Shown here in pieces: positions 11,076-22,328 of a DNA stretch of 64,000 nucleotides. The position numbers and the translations under genes were made by a program. The notes beneath the pieces were generated by a model. That model was given only the letters and a program-made list of their open reading frames with translations, ran no database searches and had not been told where the DNA came from. Origin of the DNA: Macrotrachela quadricornifera (Eukaryota; Rotifera; Eurotatoria; Philodinida; Philodinidae); assembly GCA_022393335.1 (NCBI GenBank), contig JAJEKB010021277.1, forward strand, positions 1,678,660 through 1,742,659, in the 5' to 3' direction. Positions within the stretch are counted from its first letter, which is position 1. Each line of letters opens with the position of its first letter.

Positions 11076-12048
11076 AAACGTAAGTGCAATATCATTCTCT
11101 ATGACTTTCATGTAGGCCCTAAGGTACAAATCTGAGATCCAGCTTACCTGAAAATTCTGATTGCGCCACTAGACACAATCATTTTAAAAAGCAATATTTA
11201 CTGTTAGATTATGACTACTTTAAAATTAAATTGATTTTGAATGACATTATTTCTTTCTCTATAAAACAACTTGACTAATTACAAATTGAAAACGAAGAAA
11301 AAAGATGAGGGTGAGGGTGGATGTGATTTTTCTTGTTTATCAGCACACACACTCTATTGTTATAATAACAAAAAAAAATAACAATAACTTTCTCACCCCT
11401 AATATAGCGTTACTTTACCTATATGTTGACTTTGTGTAGTCTTTTTTTCGTAAGTAAAAAAAAAAACTCGATTGATAATAGTCAACAAAGTGCGCTATTT
11501 TCTATTTTCTTATAAAATATTTACTATGCAAAGATATCGACTTTCTAGGAAAAAGAACCAAAATGTGCTCGTTAATCAACTTTTATCTTTCGTTGCGGCG
11601 ACCTCGCGTAACTAATAACATATACTGTATCATACCTAAAGGCTAAGAAAAAGTTCATGGTATTTTGCCGAGACATTTTGAACACAAAAAAATATTTATT
11701 ATAGACTTCTTGGCCAATTCATGATTGAGCAGCATTGAAATGACACTTTTACAAAATTCATCACTCAAAACTATGCAAAGAGCATATAAGGGTGTTAAAA
11801 CCAAAGGATGGATGTAAGTGTAGGTGTTCTCTTGGCTCTCATCCTCCTTGCTCTTCAAGAACGAGCATCATATGAATGCTGATCAATCGAAATTTGCACA
11901 AAATCGAAGGAAGAAGAAAGAAAGCAAGAGAAGATAAATATAAGTGTTTATTTTTATGCATGAATGATGATTGTAGGAAATAAAATCACTGTTATGCATG
12001 GGGTGGCAGCTTTGTTATCAGCTTTTTTTGAAAGCGTTAGATTAGCAA
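11076..12048. other. intergenic, low-complexity
   Basis: AT-rich with several A runs (for example near 11370 and 11455). The small minus-strand open frame at 11655-11858 has no domain or splice support. Nothing recognised. Confidence 0.45.
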
Positions 12049-12241
12049 CGGCTCTCCAGGGCGTAGCCAGGGGGGGTGCCCTAGGTGCTCGGGCACCCCC
12101 TTTGGCGAAAAAACACCTGGAGGGGGTAAGGGTAAAAAATCTTTCCACAAACCAAAAATTGATTATTCTGCTGGTGTGCACCTTCCTTAACAAGTCGAGC
12201 ACCCCCCTTGAAAAATTCCTGGCTACGCGCCTGCGGCTCTC
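12049..12241. mobile_element. short hAT-like MITE (177 bp) with 8-bp target duplication
   Basis: The element is 12057-12233. Its ends are cagggcgtagccagg and cctggctacgcgcctg, inverted repeats differing by one missing base. It is flanked by the 8-bp direct repeats cggctctc (12049-12056 and 12234-12241). Next to the left end lies a GC-rich hairpin: gggggtgcc...ggcaccccc. It shares the end motif ggcgtagccagg with the longer element at 17342-19202. Open frames across it on both strands are by-products of its GC-rich composition. Confidence 0.93.
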
Positions 12242-12612
12242 TTGTTCGTAGATCGTGTGTATAGAAGATCATTCCCTCTTTTTCACTTATAATCTGAAAG
12301 GTAACAGATTCAGATGAATGCAACAAGAGGGTGGGATATTACGCACTTGGCTGCCCTGCTGTTAATTCTCCACAAAATCTTGGAACGTCGATAATTCATA
12401 ACAATTGCATCTCGATCGCAAATTTAATGCCAGAGGCATTAAAGTTTGTAATTTATTTACTCTTTTAATGCTCAATGGATGAGTAGATGCAAATTCCCAC
12501 TTTTCTGGCTTACTATATTTTTCAACGATCGTTTTTCAAAGAGTGATCGCTTGACGAACATCATAAGATGCCTACAGTTACCATCCTCAAGATAGAGTTT
12601 CACTTTCACTTT
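12242..12612. other. intergenic, nothing recognised
   Basis: No reading frame, repeat or element recognised between the MITE and the OMA1-like relic. Confidence 0.4.
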
Positions 12613-13210
12613 TCAAAAATCTTCCTTTATCTTTGCAGCTAATCTTAGACCAACTATATCAGCCTCTTCTTCCTGTAAGCGTGAGTGCGGTAACTTGATG
12701 ACGTACTTGACGAATTTTTTGTAAATATAGTCCCCTAGTAACCTGAAATATCATTGATAGTTTATTTGAAGTTTAGATAAATGTTGCTTACGATGACCAG
12801 TTGCTTGGAAGAATGCTCCAAATGAAGAAGGCAGCGATTAGACCTCAGATAAATGAGTAGTTTGAATTTTTGTCAACAAAGTTGTCTTACTTAGTAGATC
12901 AGTCACTTGCATTTCTGAAAGACTCAATCTAAAATGATTTGTTCTATATTGAAGAATGAAAAATCTGTCATTAGACGTACCACATGATCAAGAATCACGT
13001 GTGCGATTTCATGAGCAAGAACAATTGCCAATTCATCGTCATCCTTTCTAAATTTACACAATTAAAAATTTGCTTTTCGATGAATGAAAATCAACGAACA
13101 GCGTCTCTAACATGCGGGTGGTTGTGTAGACATTACCGGACTACAAAAACAAAATGATCAAAATATTTCGTAGCTTTGAAGTTTTCGAAGACTGACCGGT
13201 AGTACCATGG
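12613..13210 (-). pseudogene. OMA1: OMA1-like mitochondrial M48 metalloprotease, decayed fragment
   Basis: Minus-strand exons can be joined through tiny introns: 13197-13210 (MVLP), 13100-13140 (SGNVYTTTRMLETL) and 12981-13047 (KDDDELAIVLAHEIAHVILDH). These are followed by LSLSEMQVTDLL, LIAAFFIWSILPSNWS and finally LPHSRLQEEEADIVGLRLAAK to a stop at 12613. HEIAH is the zinc-binding HExxH motif of M48 peptidases, and EEADIVGLRLAAK holds the third zinc ligand region. The order and the hydrophobic segment between them match OMA1, the stress-activated inner mitochondrial membrane protease. The join after HVILDH cannot be made in frame with any visible GT/AG pair, and both the N-terminal part and the C-terminus after AAK are missing. 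I therefore call it a relic. Confidence 0.75.
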
Positions 13211-13281
13211 CTAGACGACACAAAAGAAGACTGAATGATTGTCATAATAAATGTTGAAGACAATCATACTCACCCATATAG

Positions 13282-14499
13282 ATGGGAAAACCCTTGCGAA
13301 TTTATCGAACCGAAAATGATAACGCAATATGGGGAGAAAATCCTTGGGAACTCAATAGTGATATTAAATTAGATGAGTATTATCTAAAGTTTAAACCAGA
13401 ATGTATTATCGGATATCCGGAATTTTTCGAATATGATATTAATCAATTATTTCCTGCGGTTCACTCATTTTCATCATCATTAATCACTTTATCATTGGAT
13501 CTCACTGACATGTATGTAACGGATTTAACTATTGTTTTATTCAATGGTACAGAACTAGGAAACAAATTATTAAAACCAATGAAAAAATTACAAAATCTTC
13601 ATTTTTATGTTGAACTTGATGAGAGTAAAAGTGTTGAAGAAATTTTATCAACCCTTCTAACATTTCCATGGCCCATTGGTGTTCATGAAAATGGATGTCT
13701 CCGTTCTCTTTCATTTCCATTTCATGAATGAAAACATTTTCGTCATTTTCAAGATGTTCGATAAAATAATACTACAATACTGAAAGATGATCATCGATTA
13801 TGGTTTAAAGTAAGATTCCTTCAATTAGTTCACAGCGACAAAATTGATTTTGAAAGTATATTTCCAGTAATTAAATTGAATATACAAAAATTATCACCGA
13901 TTACTCTTTGTGGTAAAAATGGTTATAATTCTTTAGATGATACTGATAATTGTGATAAAATCGAGTGTGTTCGTGTACAATTATATAGTGTTACACCTAT
14001 TCGCCTTGAAGAGACGTCAAGAGAAGCAATTGAACAAATTCTAATTCATAGTTTTCCAAATTTGCAATGTTTAATATTGCATTATACTAAATTACTATTG
14101 AAAGAAAATGAACTAACCTTGTTTCTTGGACAAAAACTTCAACGAATTGAAGTTGGTGAATATTCTCTACAAGAAAGTTCTGAATGTGAAGAAGAAAAAG
14201 ATTTTAGTTATCTCTTTAATCTAAAGTATGTGAAATCAACATATGGTGGAATGTATAATGACGACGAATTAAATAATCAACGGCAAACAAATAGCAATCT
14301 GTTGACAAAATTATTAAAATTAGAAACGTTATCCATTTATGCGATGCCTGCTAGTGGTTGTTTTATTTATGATCGTGAACAAATTTTTAATTCGATTATT
14401 GATGGATTAAATCAAGATGAAATGAAGACTAAATATGAAATTAAACGTTCTGAAAAATATCTGTGGTTTATACAGAGTACTGTCTCTGGTTCTCGTTAA
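13282..14499 (+). pseudogene. LRR-like protein with two in-frame stops
   Basis: Two long open stretches (13282-13731 and about 13765-14499) are in the same frame, separated only by a TGA at 13729 and a TAA near 13762. Both encode leucine-rich segments of the loose type seen in rotifer F-box/LRR families (for example LKPMKKLQNLHFYVELDE, and SFPNLQCLILHYTKLL). No F-box is visible at the 5' end. The segment between the stops keeps a plausible protein sequence (ILKDDHRLWFKVRFLQLV), so this looks like one gene with two nonsense changes. I found no intron that would skip them. The 5' end abuts the OMA1-like relic on the opposite strand. Confidence 0.6.
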
Positions 14500-16973
14500 C
14501 ATGAATTTTTTTTTAACTTTGTTCCTCAAATAAACTGAATAAAATAAAAATAAACTGTGCACTTAAAACTGATACAAGCATTACACGTTACTCAACTTAA
14601 AAAAGGACATTTTTTTTTAACTAAAAGATAAATAGCGTTTTTACATTTTCTGGTAAATGTAAGAACAATAAAAGAAGACATGACTTGTCATTATTACACG
14701 ATGTAACGTCTTTCATAAACATCATCAGCGTACAATTATCATCACAACATGTCAAGACAGAGAGAGGAGGGAGAGAGAAGAATTCTTATGATTGATAGTG
14801 AAATTTAATAATTTTTCAAAAGAAAAGAAAGAAAAATAATCTCGTTAGGGGATGGATGAATACTAGGGTTTTTTAAAAATAACCTAGATTTAATCTTGGT
14901 ATTTATTTTTTGATGATTACATGATCTAATACATATTAGAGAAACGAAATAAGTAGGAATGTGAGAACGTGAGGGTATGATAAAAAATGCGAGATCAAAG
15001 TAGCAAGAAAGAGAGAAAGAATACGTGAATATATATAACATCAGATCAATGATTAAGTAATATACATTACTCTCGAGCATCAGGGTAAACGATAACACTC
15101 AAAAAAAGTAGGTTCTGATGATATTTTTATCATTATAAATTGCCTTCGATTTCCTTGAGTCCCAAAGTTTTTCTTTGGAATTAAGAATAATAAATGCGGA
15201 AACTTCGGATTTTATCCGAAAGTTATGTATACTGCAAAAAGTGTATGAGTCAGACGGATGATTATAGAATGTTTGGACGCCAAAATTATCATGAAAAATT
15301 GTCTTTATGAGCACGATTCTGGTGACCGTTGCGCATCCGAAAGGATTTTCGATTGAATACAGCTCATATTTGAACTCTCCACTTTCATGTACCCTATGAA
15401 AAACTATTTTTCTCATAACTTGAATTTTATTGGTTATAGTTCAACCGATGGGATTCTAACGCAAATGCAGTAGAAATTCGAGTTCTCCGATTCAGAAAAC
15501 CTCAAGGCAACAAATCTATGATCCGAAGATAGAGTCTTAATTTTGAGTCAACATTGGAATCATTTTATGCATAATTATGTTTAACATATAGGAAATTCAG
15601 ACTTCTTATTTCTCTATTTATTGTGTATCATTTTGTAGTTCATAAAATTCTCTATCGAATGGTATATAATAAATGGAGTTTTATTCGACTCTGATAGAAA
15701 ATTTTCTTACAAGAATTGTGATATATCCATCTTTCCAAAGAAAAAGGAAAAAGAATTGAGGATAAATTGATTTTTATTGAACTGTCTAAATAATAATTGT
15801 CTTGAGTCTATGCTGAACACTTCGACGTTGTCTCATGAATGACCTAACCATTTGAGCTCAAGGACGTCTCAATTCGACGGAAAACAGTTTAGTCTACAAA
15901 TTCATTCTACATAAGTGAGCCAGTTATGAGATAAAAGAAGTGCTATAAGTCAAAAACTGCGTAAATTCAAAGAAAAACTATCTTCCGGTAGGTGGCATTT
16001 TGGACTTTTCTCACATGGTGCATGAGATCATAGACCTCTTTTTCTACAAGATAGATCGCGTTAAGACACATCTCTTGTCAATAAATTCTAAGGATAGAAA
16101 AACTGGGGAACTAATTTAATATGAACCACACTATAGGCGACCCAATCTAGTGACTATTGACTCTACTCCTAGAGTAATAAAATTTCTTTAGAAGTTAAAG
16201 ATATTAACTTCAGACTCGTGTTTAGCTGAGAAAACTGGGTAGAAGAAGTTATTTCAGAATGGTTTTGTGCTTGGATCTAACGGTATTATAGTTATATGTA
16301 ACCTCATGGAACTACGATAGATATATGATACATAGAGACATCCGTATTTTCATAATAACTCTCCAATATTAATAGCTATCGAGTTTGATTTTTTTTCATT
16401 TGATAACCTTTTTTAGTAGCTACAAAACCATGCATCCAGAAAATCCCAAAACCATTAGTTATTTGCGACATACCTATGCATACTGGTTTCGGGATATAGG
16501 TTTTGTGAATTTTAGGACTCTATTAGGTCATTTTTACCTAAAAAACTACGTATTGGTTCAAAACTAATATCATATTCGGAATCAGCGTTAAAAACTTAGT
16601 CGGTTCATATATGTTTTTATTAATTCTGAGAAAAAATTTTTTTTTCTGAAAAAAAATCCCTGTACTCCCCCATCAGGGATGGTCTAGTCAATAATGAGCA
16701 TTTTTTCGATAACTCAGCCATTTCATGTTAGATTCTTCTCATCTTCGAACTCGACCGAGATATTGATAAAACAATTCTGTGTATAAATTTTCAGCTCAAT
16801 CGAATGTAATTGTGAAGACTTATCGTGTAAACGGCCGGACGAACACACTGACCAATTCTAGAGTGTACTCACTTTTTTAGTACACAAAAAAGAAGATATA
16901 TTTTAATCTAGAAACTCAAACGAATCATTTTACAATCGTCTATTTCTAGTTAAAATCGATTTTAAATTCGAAG
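14500..16973. other. long AT-rich stretch, no gene recognised
   Basis: No domain seen on either strand. A 105-codon minus-strand frame with an ATG at 15416 (to 15099) has mixed composition but no match I recognise and no splice-supported continuation. A purine-rich tract (gagagaggagggagagag) lies near 14760. The rest is simple A/T-rich DNA. Confidence 0.4.
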
Positions 16974-17341
16974 ATGGCTGACAAGAAAAAAAACACAAGC
17001 CAAAAACAAACTTCAAGCGAACTAAATCCGTCGGTAAGTTTGCTAATCTTTTCCCAATTGGTTTGTTTGAATATCATATAACATACGTCCTTTAGGTCGA
17101 AGCCCTAGCCGCTGAAACAATAACCTTACGAAAGCAATTAGCTGACGATCAAGAAAAAGCAAAGACCAGCACCGACCCCAAAAACAGCTGGTTTATGCCG
17201 CACAGGCAAACCAAACCGCCAGTGATCTATTGGCCACCAAAAAAGAGTGGCGAAACAAAAGAGAAGCCGAAGAAAAGAAAAGGTAAGTGTTAGGAACCAA
17301 GATTTTTTTACATTGTTATTTACGTTAATGATATTACGAAG
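16974..17341 (+). pseudogene. first exons of a lysine-rich coiled-coil protein, frame broken
   Basis: Exon 1 is 16974-17033 (MADKKKNTSQKQTSSELNPS). It is followed by a good 62-bp intron (gtaagt...cctttag, 17034-17095). The second exon begins VEALAAETITLRKQLADDQEKAK and then moves to another frame near the run ccccaaaaa. In that frame it reads QLVYAAQANQTASDLLATKK with a heptad-like, charged pattern, up to a gtaagtg donor at about 17283. Directly after, at 17342, a 1.9-kb hAT-like element begins, and I found no later exon on its far side. The first 30 codons look like a real gene start; the frame break and missing remainder suggest a truncated copy. Family not recognised. Confidence 0.45.
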
Positions 17342-19210
17342 CAGTGGCGTAGCCAGGATTTTTTAATTAGGTAGCACTTCATCAGCTAAATTATTTATAG
17401 TGGGTAGCAATAGTGGACAATATAAAATTTAGTGGGCAATAGTTACAAAAAATTATGCGCATTACAGAAACCGTAGTATACGCTGAAAAAAAATGGCGCA
17501 AATTGAAACCTAAAAGGTTTCGTGGATCTTGAAAATATACTGACAGATATCGGATGATGCATGAAAAAGTTTCGTAAAATAATAGGTTCCGTACAATAAT
17601 CTTTTCGGACTCTTGAGGCCGAAAAGATTTCGTAAAGAACCTTTCGAGGATATCGTAGTCATGAGGATTTCGTATGGAACTTTTTTTCTGTGTTTCAGTT
17701 ATGATACTGACTGATTTCCTCTAATCATACAGCCGACCAATTCGAATTTTTCTTCCTGCTTATTTATTTATCCATCACTTTATAATCGACCTCATATTTC
17801 AATCCTGTTTTTCAAATTCAAGAGGTTTCAAACAGAAAAGTGAAGGTGAAAAATCTATGATACGATTTATAATTAGTGAAGTTACAAGCATAGATGTAGG
17901 AAATAAATTAAGAGATCAAGAGGTTAAGGGGGTAGAATAAGGGATTAAGGGATTAAGACGATAAAATGAGAGAGGTTCAGGGAATAGATTCAGGGTATAG
18001 CATAAGAAATAAGCAGTTACACGTAGAAATATTGTGGTTCACAAAGGTATTAAGAGGATATGGATGATCTATGGTGTTTTCTATTGAATCTGCCGCTCAA
18101 ATTCAAACATCAAAACCCGTTTCTAAAACAAATAAAAAAAAAGGTTTTTTACGAAACTTGTTTAATACGAAACCTACGAAGGGTTTTGAATTCGTTTCAA
18201 TCCTCGAAACCTTTTTTAGGTTTCGTACGGTCACTTCTTTTTCAATGTACTTGAAGAGAAATAAGCTGTAGTCATCCTACGTTAACAGATGAATCCACTA
18301 CTTTTCCCCCGTGTTTCGTAAATCGATTTTTCAATTTCATATATCTGAATATTTTATTTGAAGAAGTCATGAATGAATATCAATAGAAAGGTGAGGGTGA
18401 GCATTGTTTTATCTTTTTTCGCCAAAAAAATGATTAATCTCTCTTCCTTCTCTTTCGTTACGCAATGAAAAGTGCAGTTAATCTTCTTTCATCGGTCACA
18501 TAATGACATGTATTAATTTGTTCTCCTACATTGGACAATCGCAAGCAGCAAGCATTATTCCATCTATGTTTGCAACAAATTCTCAATCATGAAAGTTATT
18601 TTTCTTGTTTGTGCTTTTCCCTAATATGGATATCCTGTGAACTACGTATATTGTCATTTCATTACTAATGTAGTACTTTTAATGTCTGAAATAAGTTGTC
18701 CAAACGTTTATCAAAACACTCATTTACACAATCAATTTTATTTAAATTTTTTATATAATTTGCTCACGTTCTCAATTCTACATTGCATGAATCATGTTGC
18801 GACATACACTGCAAAAACTTTTATTTTAGATTGATTCAGTCGTTTCTATACCATACGAATTATAATGATAGAAAAAAAAACGATTTTTGAACATTTATAC
18901 ACCTTTATTTTTAGCAAATTTGAGTGCATAAGAGATAGAAAGTATTTTGTCAGTAAATATCAATGAACTATTATTATGGTGATTATTCTTTAGCTGGAAG
19001 ACATTGAAGACCGATTTTTGTAAATCACCTAATTAATCCTCGCCAGGAGCAAATGTGTTAAAAGAGAACAGGCCTTAAATCGTTAATTATACACAAGTTT
19101 TCTTTTAGTTTTTCAGTGGGCAATTGCCCACACTAAAAAAGAAATAGGTAGCAATAACATTTCGTTTGGGTGGCAATTGCTACCCTGCTGGATACGCCAC
19201 TGTTACGAAG
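17334..19210. mobile_element. hAT-like non-autonomous element, 1.86 kb
   Basis: The element is 17342-19202, starting cagtggcgtagccagg and ending ctggatacgccactg (inverted). It is flanked by the 8-bp direct repeats ttacgaag (17334-17341 and 19203-19210). No transposase frame remains inside. The interior carries many copies of the motif gtttcgta/tacgaaac, partly as short palindromes (17510-17690 and 18140-18230). It also has a stretch of degenerate ggttaaggg/ggattaagg repeats (17920-18010), and similar sequences near both ends (gtgggcaatagttac and gtgggcaattgcccac). Confidence 0.92.
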
Positions 19211-20735
19211 AATGAAGACGAGGGAGACAGAGACAGATATTTCTGAGAGAGAAAACCAAACATAAAAAATTTTAAATCAGAGTTTACGATCACCAACGAA
19301 GGAGGAAGAATGGGGAGTGTGAATCCGTAAACCGATCTTTTACTCCCGTTTTGCCTTTCTTCCTGAAAATTTCGGTAAAATGAATTCGAAAGATTTACTT
19401 TCAATATCATCATACCAACGAATCGATCCGAAACACATAAAAGAGAAAGAAGAAAAAGATTTTCTTTGTAAATGAAATAAATCTTTTCGTTTTAAGAAGA
19501 GAGAAATAAAAAAAGATTTTCTTTCATAATGAAGCAATTCCCGTAATTGGTAGTAAAGCTGGAGAAAGTTTGAATTACGAGCTGCACAATTTTTTTGAAA
19601 TGGGTTAAACCATGTCCGGTTTCGGAGACTTTCTCTCTGAATTGACTATCCTTGCCGTCGAAGAAGATGAAATAATAGTTCGGGTTATATTAAAGTCTAA
19701 CTACTTTTGTATTATCAAAGATGAGTTAAGAGGGTTTGGATCGGGGTTAAGTTTGTTTGAAATTTATTAAAATCACATCAATCTGTTTGATGCCTTTGGG
19801 ACAGGAACTGAATTAGGATTAGTTTTTTTATTTCTGTTTCTATCCATAGTTAAAGAAAATTTGATAATATGTTTGTTTTCGTATTTTTTTCTAGTGAAAA
19901 TTGCGAAAAGGGTAATGAAACCAAAAAATAATTTAGCGATGGGATCAAGATGGTCGTAAAATGAACAAATGTTCTCTGCTTCTCGGTTTTTTTTTGTTCT
20001 CTTAAATGTGTTGTTTTGTGTTCGTGCATGTTTTTTTATTGTGCTCCGGCATGTTTTTTTTTGTGTTCTAGTATGTGTTTTTTTTATGAAACTTTTCTGG
20101 TTTCAAATAAAAGTATTTCGCTGATTTATCGTATTGAATATTATGAATATAAATATTTTTTGATTGATAAAATTTCTCATAATCATGGAAAGGAAGAAAC
20201 GAAATTGAGATGATTTCAATCCTAATTATTTCTTTTTTTTTACTTAGAATTGATATTTTAGGTTTACTTAAAAACTGAAAACTGTTAATAATGATTGATT
20301 ATATATATATTATGTGAAAATCGTTTGCCGGATTACTTTCTATTTCATCCATTCATTTATCTTTACATTAAGATACTTCTATAACTATTAAAAGAACGGA
20401 TCTATACCATCAGTTTCGTTTTTGATGATAACTGAGTGGCTTGAGAAAACATTCAGAAAACGTGTCAATACTACTTTGTTATTACGAAGATTGCCATGGA
20501 AACAACATCATTTTTTCTGTTATATGGAATCAAAAATTTTCTGAGGCAGTTCAGTCGCTATCAAAAACATTGTTGAGATACATGAATTTTTTTTAAAACA
20601 GTGGTTGAATGGATCAGTTTTTCTTTAAAAGAATTACCAAAATAAATCATTTTCAATCGAAAAAATTGCCGGTGCTAAGTAGTTCTTACCAAAGAATGTA
20701 GATGAAATTAATGGAAAATTCATCCAATAACATTT
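19211..20735. other. intergenic, low-complexity
   Basis: AT-rich with T runs (near 19985-20085 and 20230). Small open frames here are low in complexity and carry no domain. Nothing recognised. Confidence 0.4.
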
Positions 20736-20995
20736 TCCATGTGTTCGAGTGATATTAGAAGTGGAATTCGATGAGTTCTATCTATTGATGCAATTAGATT
20801 TTTCATATCTCAAACTAAATGTGAAAAAACTTAGAAATGGGATTAAAATCTTACATGTATATTGCAGAATTCCTGTAGTAAAACTGGCAAAAATTCGTCA
20901 AGAAACACATTTTTATGTTCAAGAGATGTGTCAAATACAACTGGACGAGATCTATTCAATGATACTGTTGGCTTTTTCTTTCAAAGTTTGGACGA
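20736..20995. repeat. diverged two-unit copy of the 27.6-28.2 kb repeat
   Basis: Two neighbouring segments resemble the repeat units at 27.6-28.2 kb: around 20755-20800 (gaattcgatgagttctatc) and 20880-20965 (aattcgtcaagaa... ctggacgagatctattc). Those units carry agattcgtccagcaag ... gaattcgacgagctctatcg. Many substitutions, so an old copy. The short open frame here is probably a by-product. Confidence 0.5.
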
Positions 20996-22328
20996 TGTGC
21001 TAAAAAATCTCAAAATATTGACTCATGTTTATATGAGTTTTGTGATAAATAGAATACAATTGATACAGACTTACTTAACCCTTTAAAGTTGAATATCCCT
21101 TGCGAGGGACATTGCGGTTAATACAATATAAATCGTAATAAGATTTTGTACATAAAAATCAGAACTTTCTTGCATTAAGCGGGTCTGACAGATTACTTGA
21201 TGAAGTTCTATGATTTAAGACGATATTTAGCATCGTACCTCGTAAAGCATTGATCTCTGCCTTCAAGTTTTGAATAGAATTCTTCGAAAGGTCCGTAGAT
21301 TTTTTGACAATTAATCTATCAATAGATGTAAATCAAGAAATGAATGTCCATGAGCAAAGCTGTGCTCATGGTTAACGTAACTAATGAGCTCTATCAGTAG
21401 AGAAATTTCATTGTTAGCATATAAAAAAAAACATAAACCGCGTGGAAGCAAAACGGAAAAATGGTGTCAATCCCTGTAGTGCTATGCAGATCGTCTCAAC
21501 ACGTAAAATAATAAAACTCTAAAAGTGTTCCATAAAATTGCAACATATAAAAATCATCCTAAGATGGTGTATTAAATCTTCATAAAGTTTTCCAAATAAT
21601 CCATCAAACGATATATTGAAAGGGTTAGGAAGACTGCTCCATACCTAAAGGGTTTATCAAACCTTCCTGACCTGACAACAGAACCCATAAAATACATTTT
21701 GTAATAAATTACAAAGTTTCATTTCTATATAAGGAATATATGAACTAACGAAATAATATCTTTATTTTAATTGAATCAAAAAATTTCTGATTTCAACTGT
21801 GGTGTACATGCTCTAATAGGATAACACCTATATCTCTGTTGTCGAGGTATAATTAATATGTATTTCAATCAGAAAAATATATTGTCTATGTTTATTATAT
21901 GAACTCGAATTTTATATTTACGTTAACATAAATAAGGAATATCTTTATCCACACAACTTGCAATATTCCCATAGATTTTAGAAGTATTTTTGAGCTTCTG
22001 AACATATGTGTTCTTAAACGAATCTTTGCTAATTTTATTCGAAATCTCTGTTAACATCATCTATGTTCACTATGTAAAATGCTCTTCAATATTAATTGGC
22101 TTCTAAAATCATCAATAGCATTCCCAGAAATTTTGTTCAAACCAAAGTGTCTTTTTATATCCCTACAGTCTATTGCATAATGATCTTTGACCTCTGACCT
22201 GGAATAAAAAAATATGCACTGAACATTGTTATATTGATTTTCACACATGACCTTTCACCGTATGTTACTGACTATAAATATGTGAACATAGGACACGAAC
22301 ACGAATTGCAAACTTCCCAAGTTCGAAT
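20996..22328. other. intergenic, upstream of F-box gene
   Basis: AT-rich; no exon recognised on either strand. A minus-strand frame at 22057-22248 has no domain. Confidence 0.4.

Noticed and set aside
11954..12326. Three overlapping frames with GARAPP/GAR-type sequence
   Set aside because: They lie across the 177-bp MITE and its GC-rich hairpin and are by-products of its composition.
18060..18271. Overlapping plus-strand frames
   Set aside because: Inside the hAT-like element, built on its gaaacc/ggtttc palindromes; no transposase similarity.
22057..22248. Minus-strand frame upstream of the F-box gene
   Set aside because: Short, no domain, no splice-supported partner.
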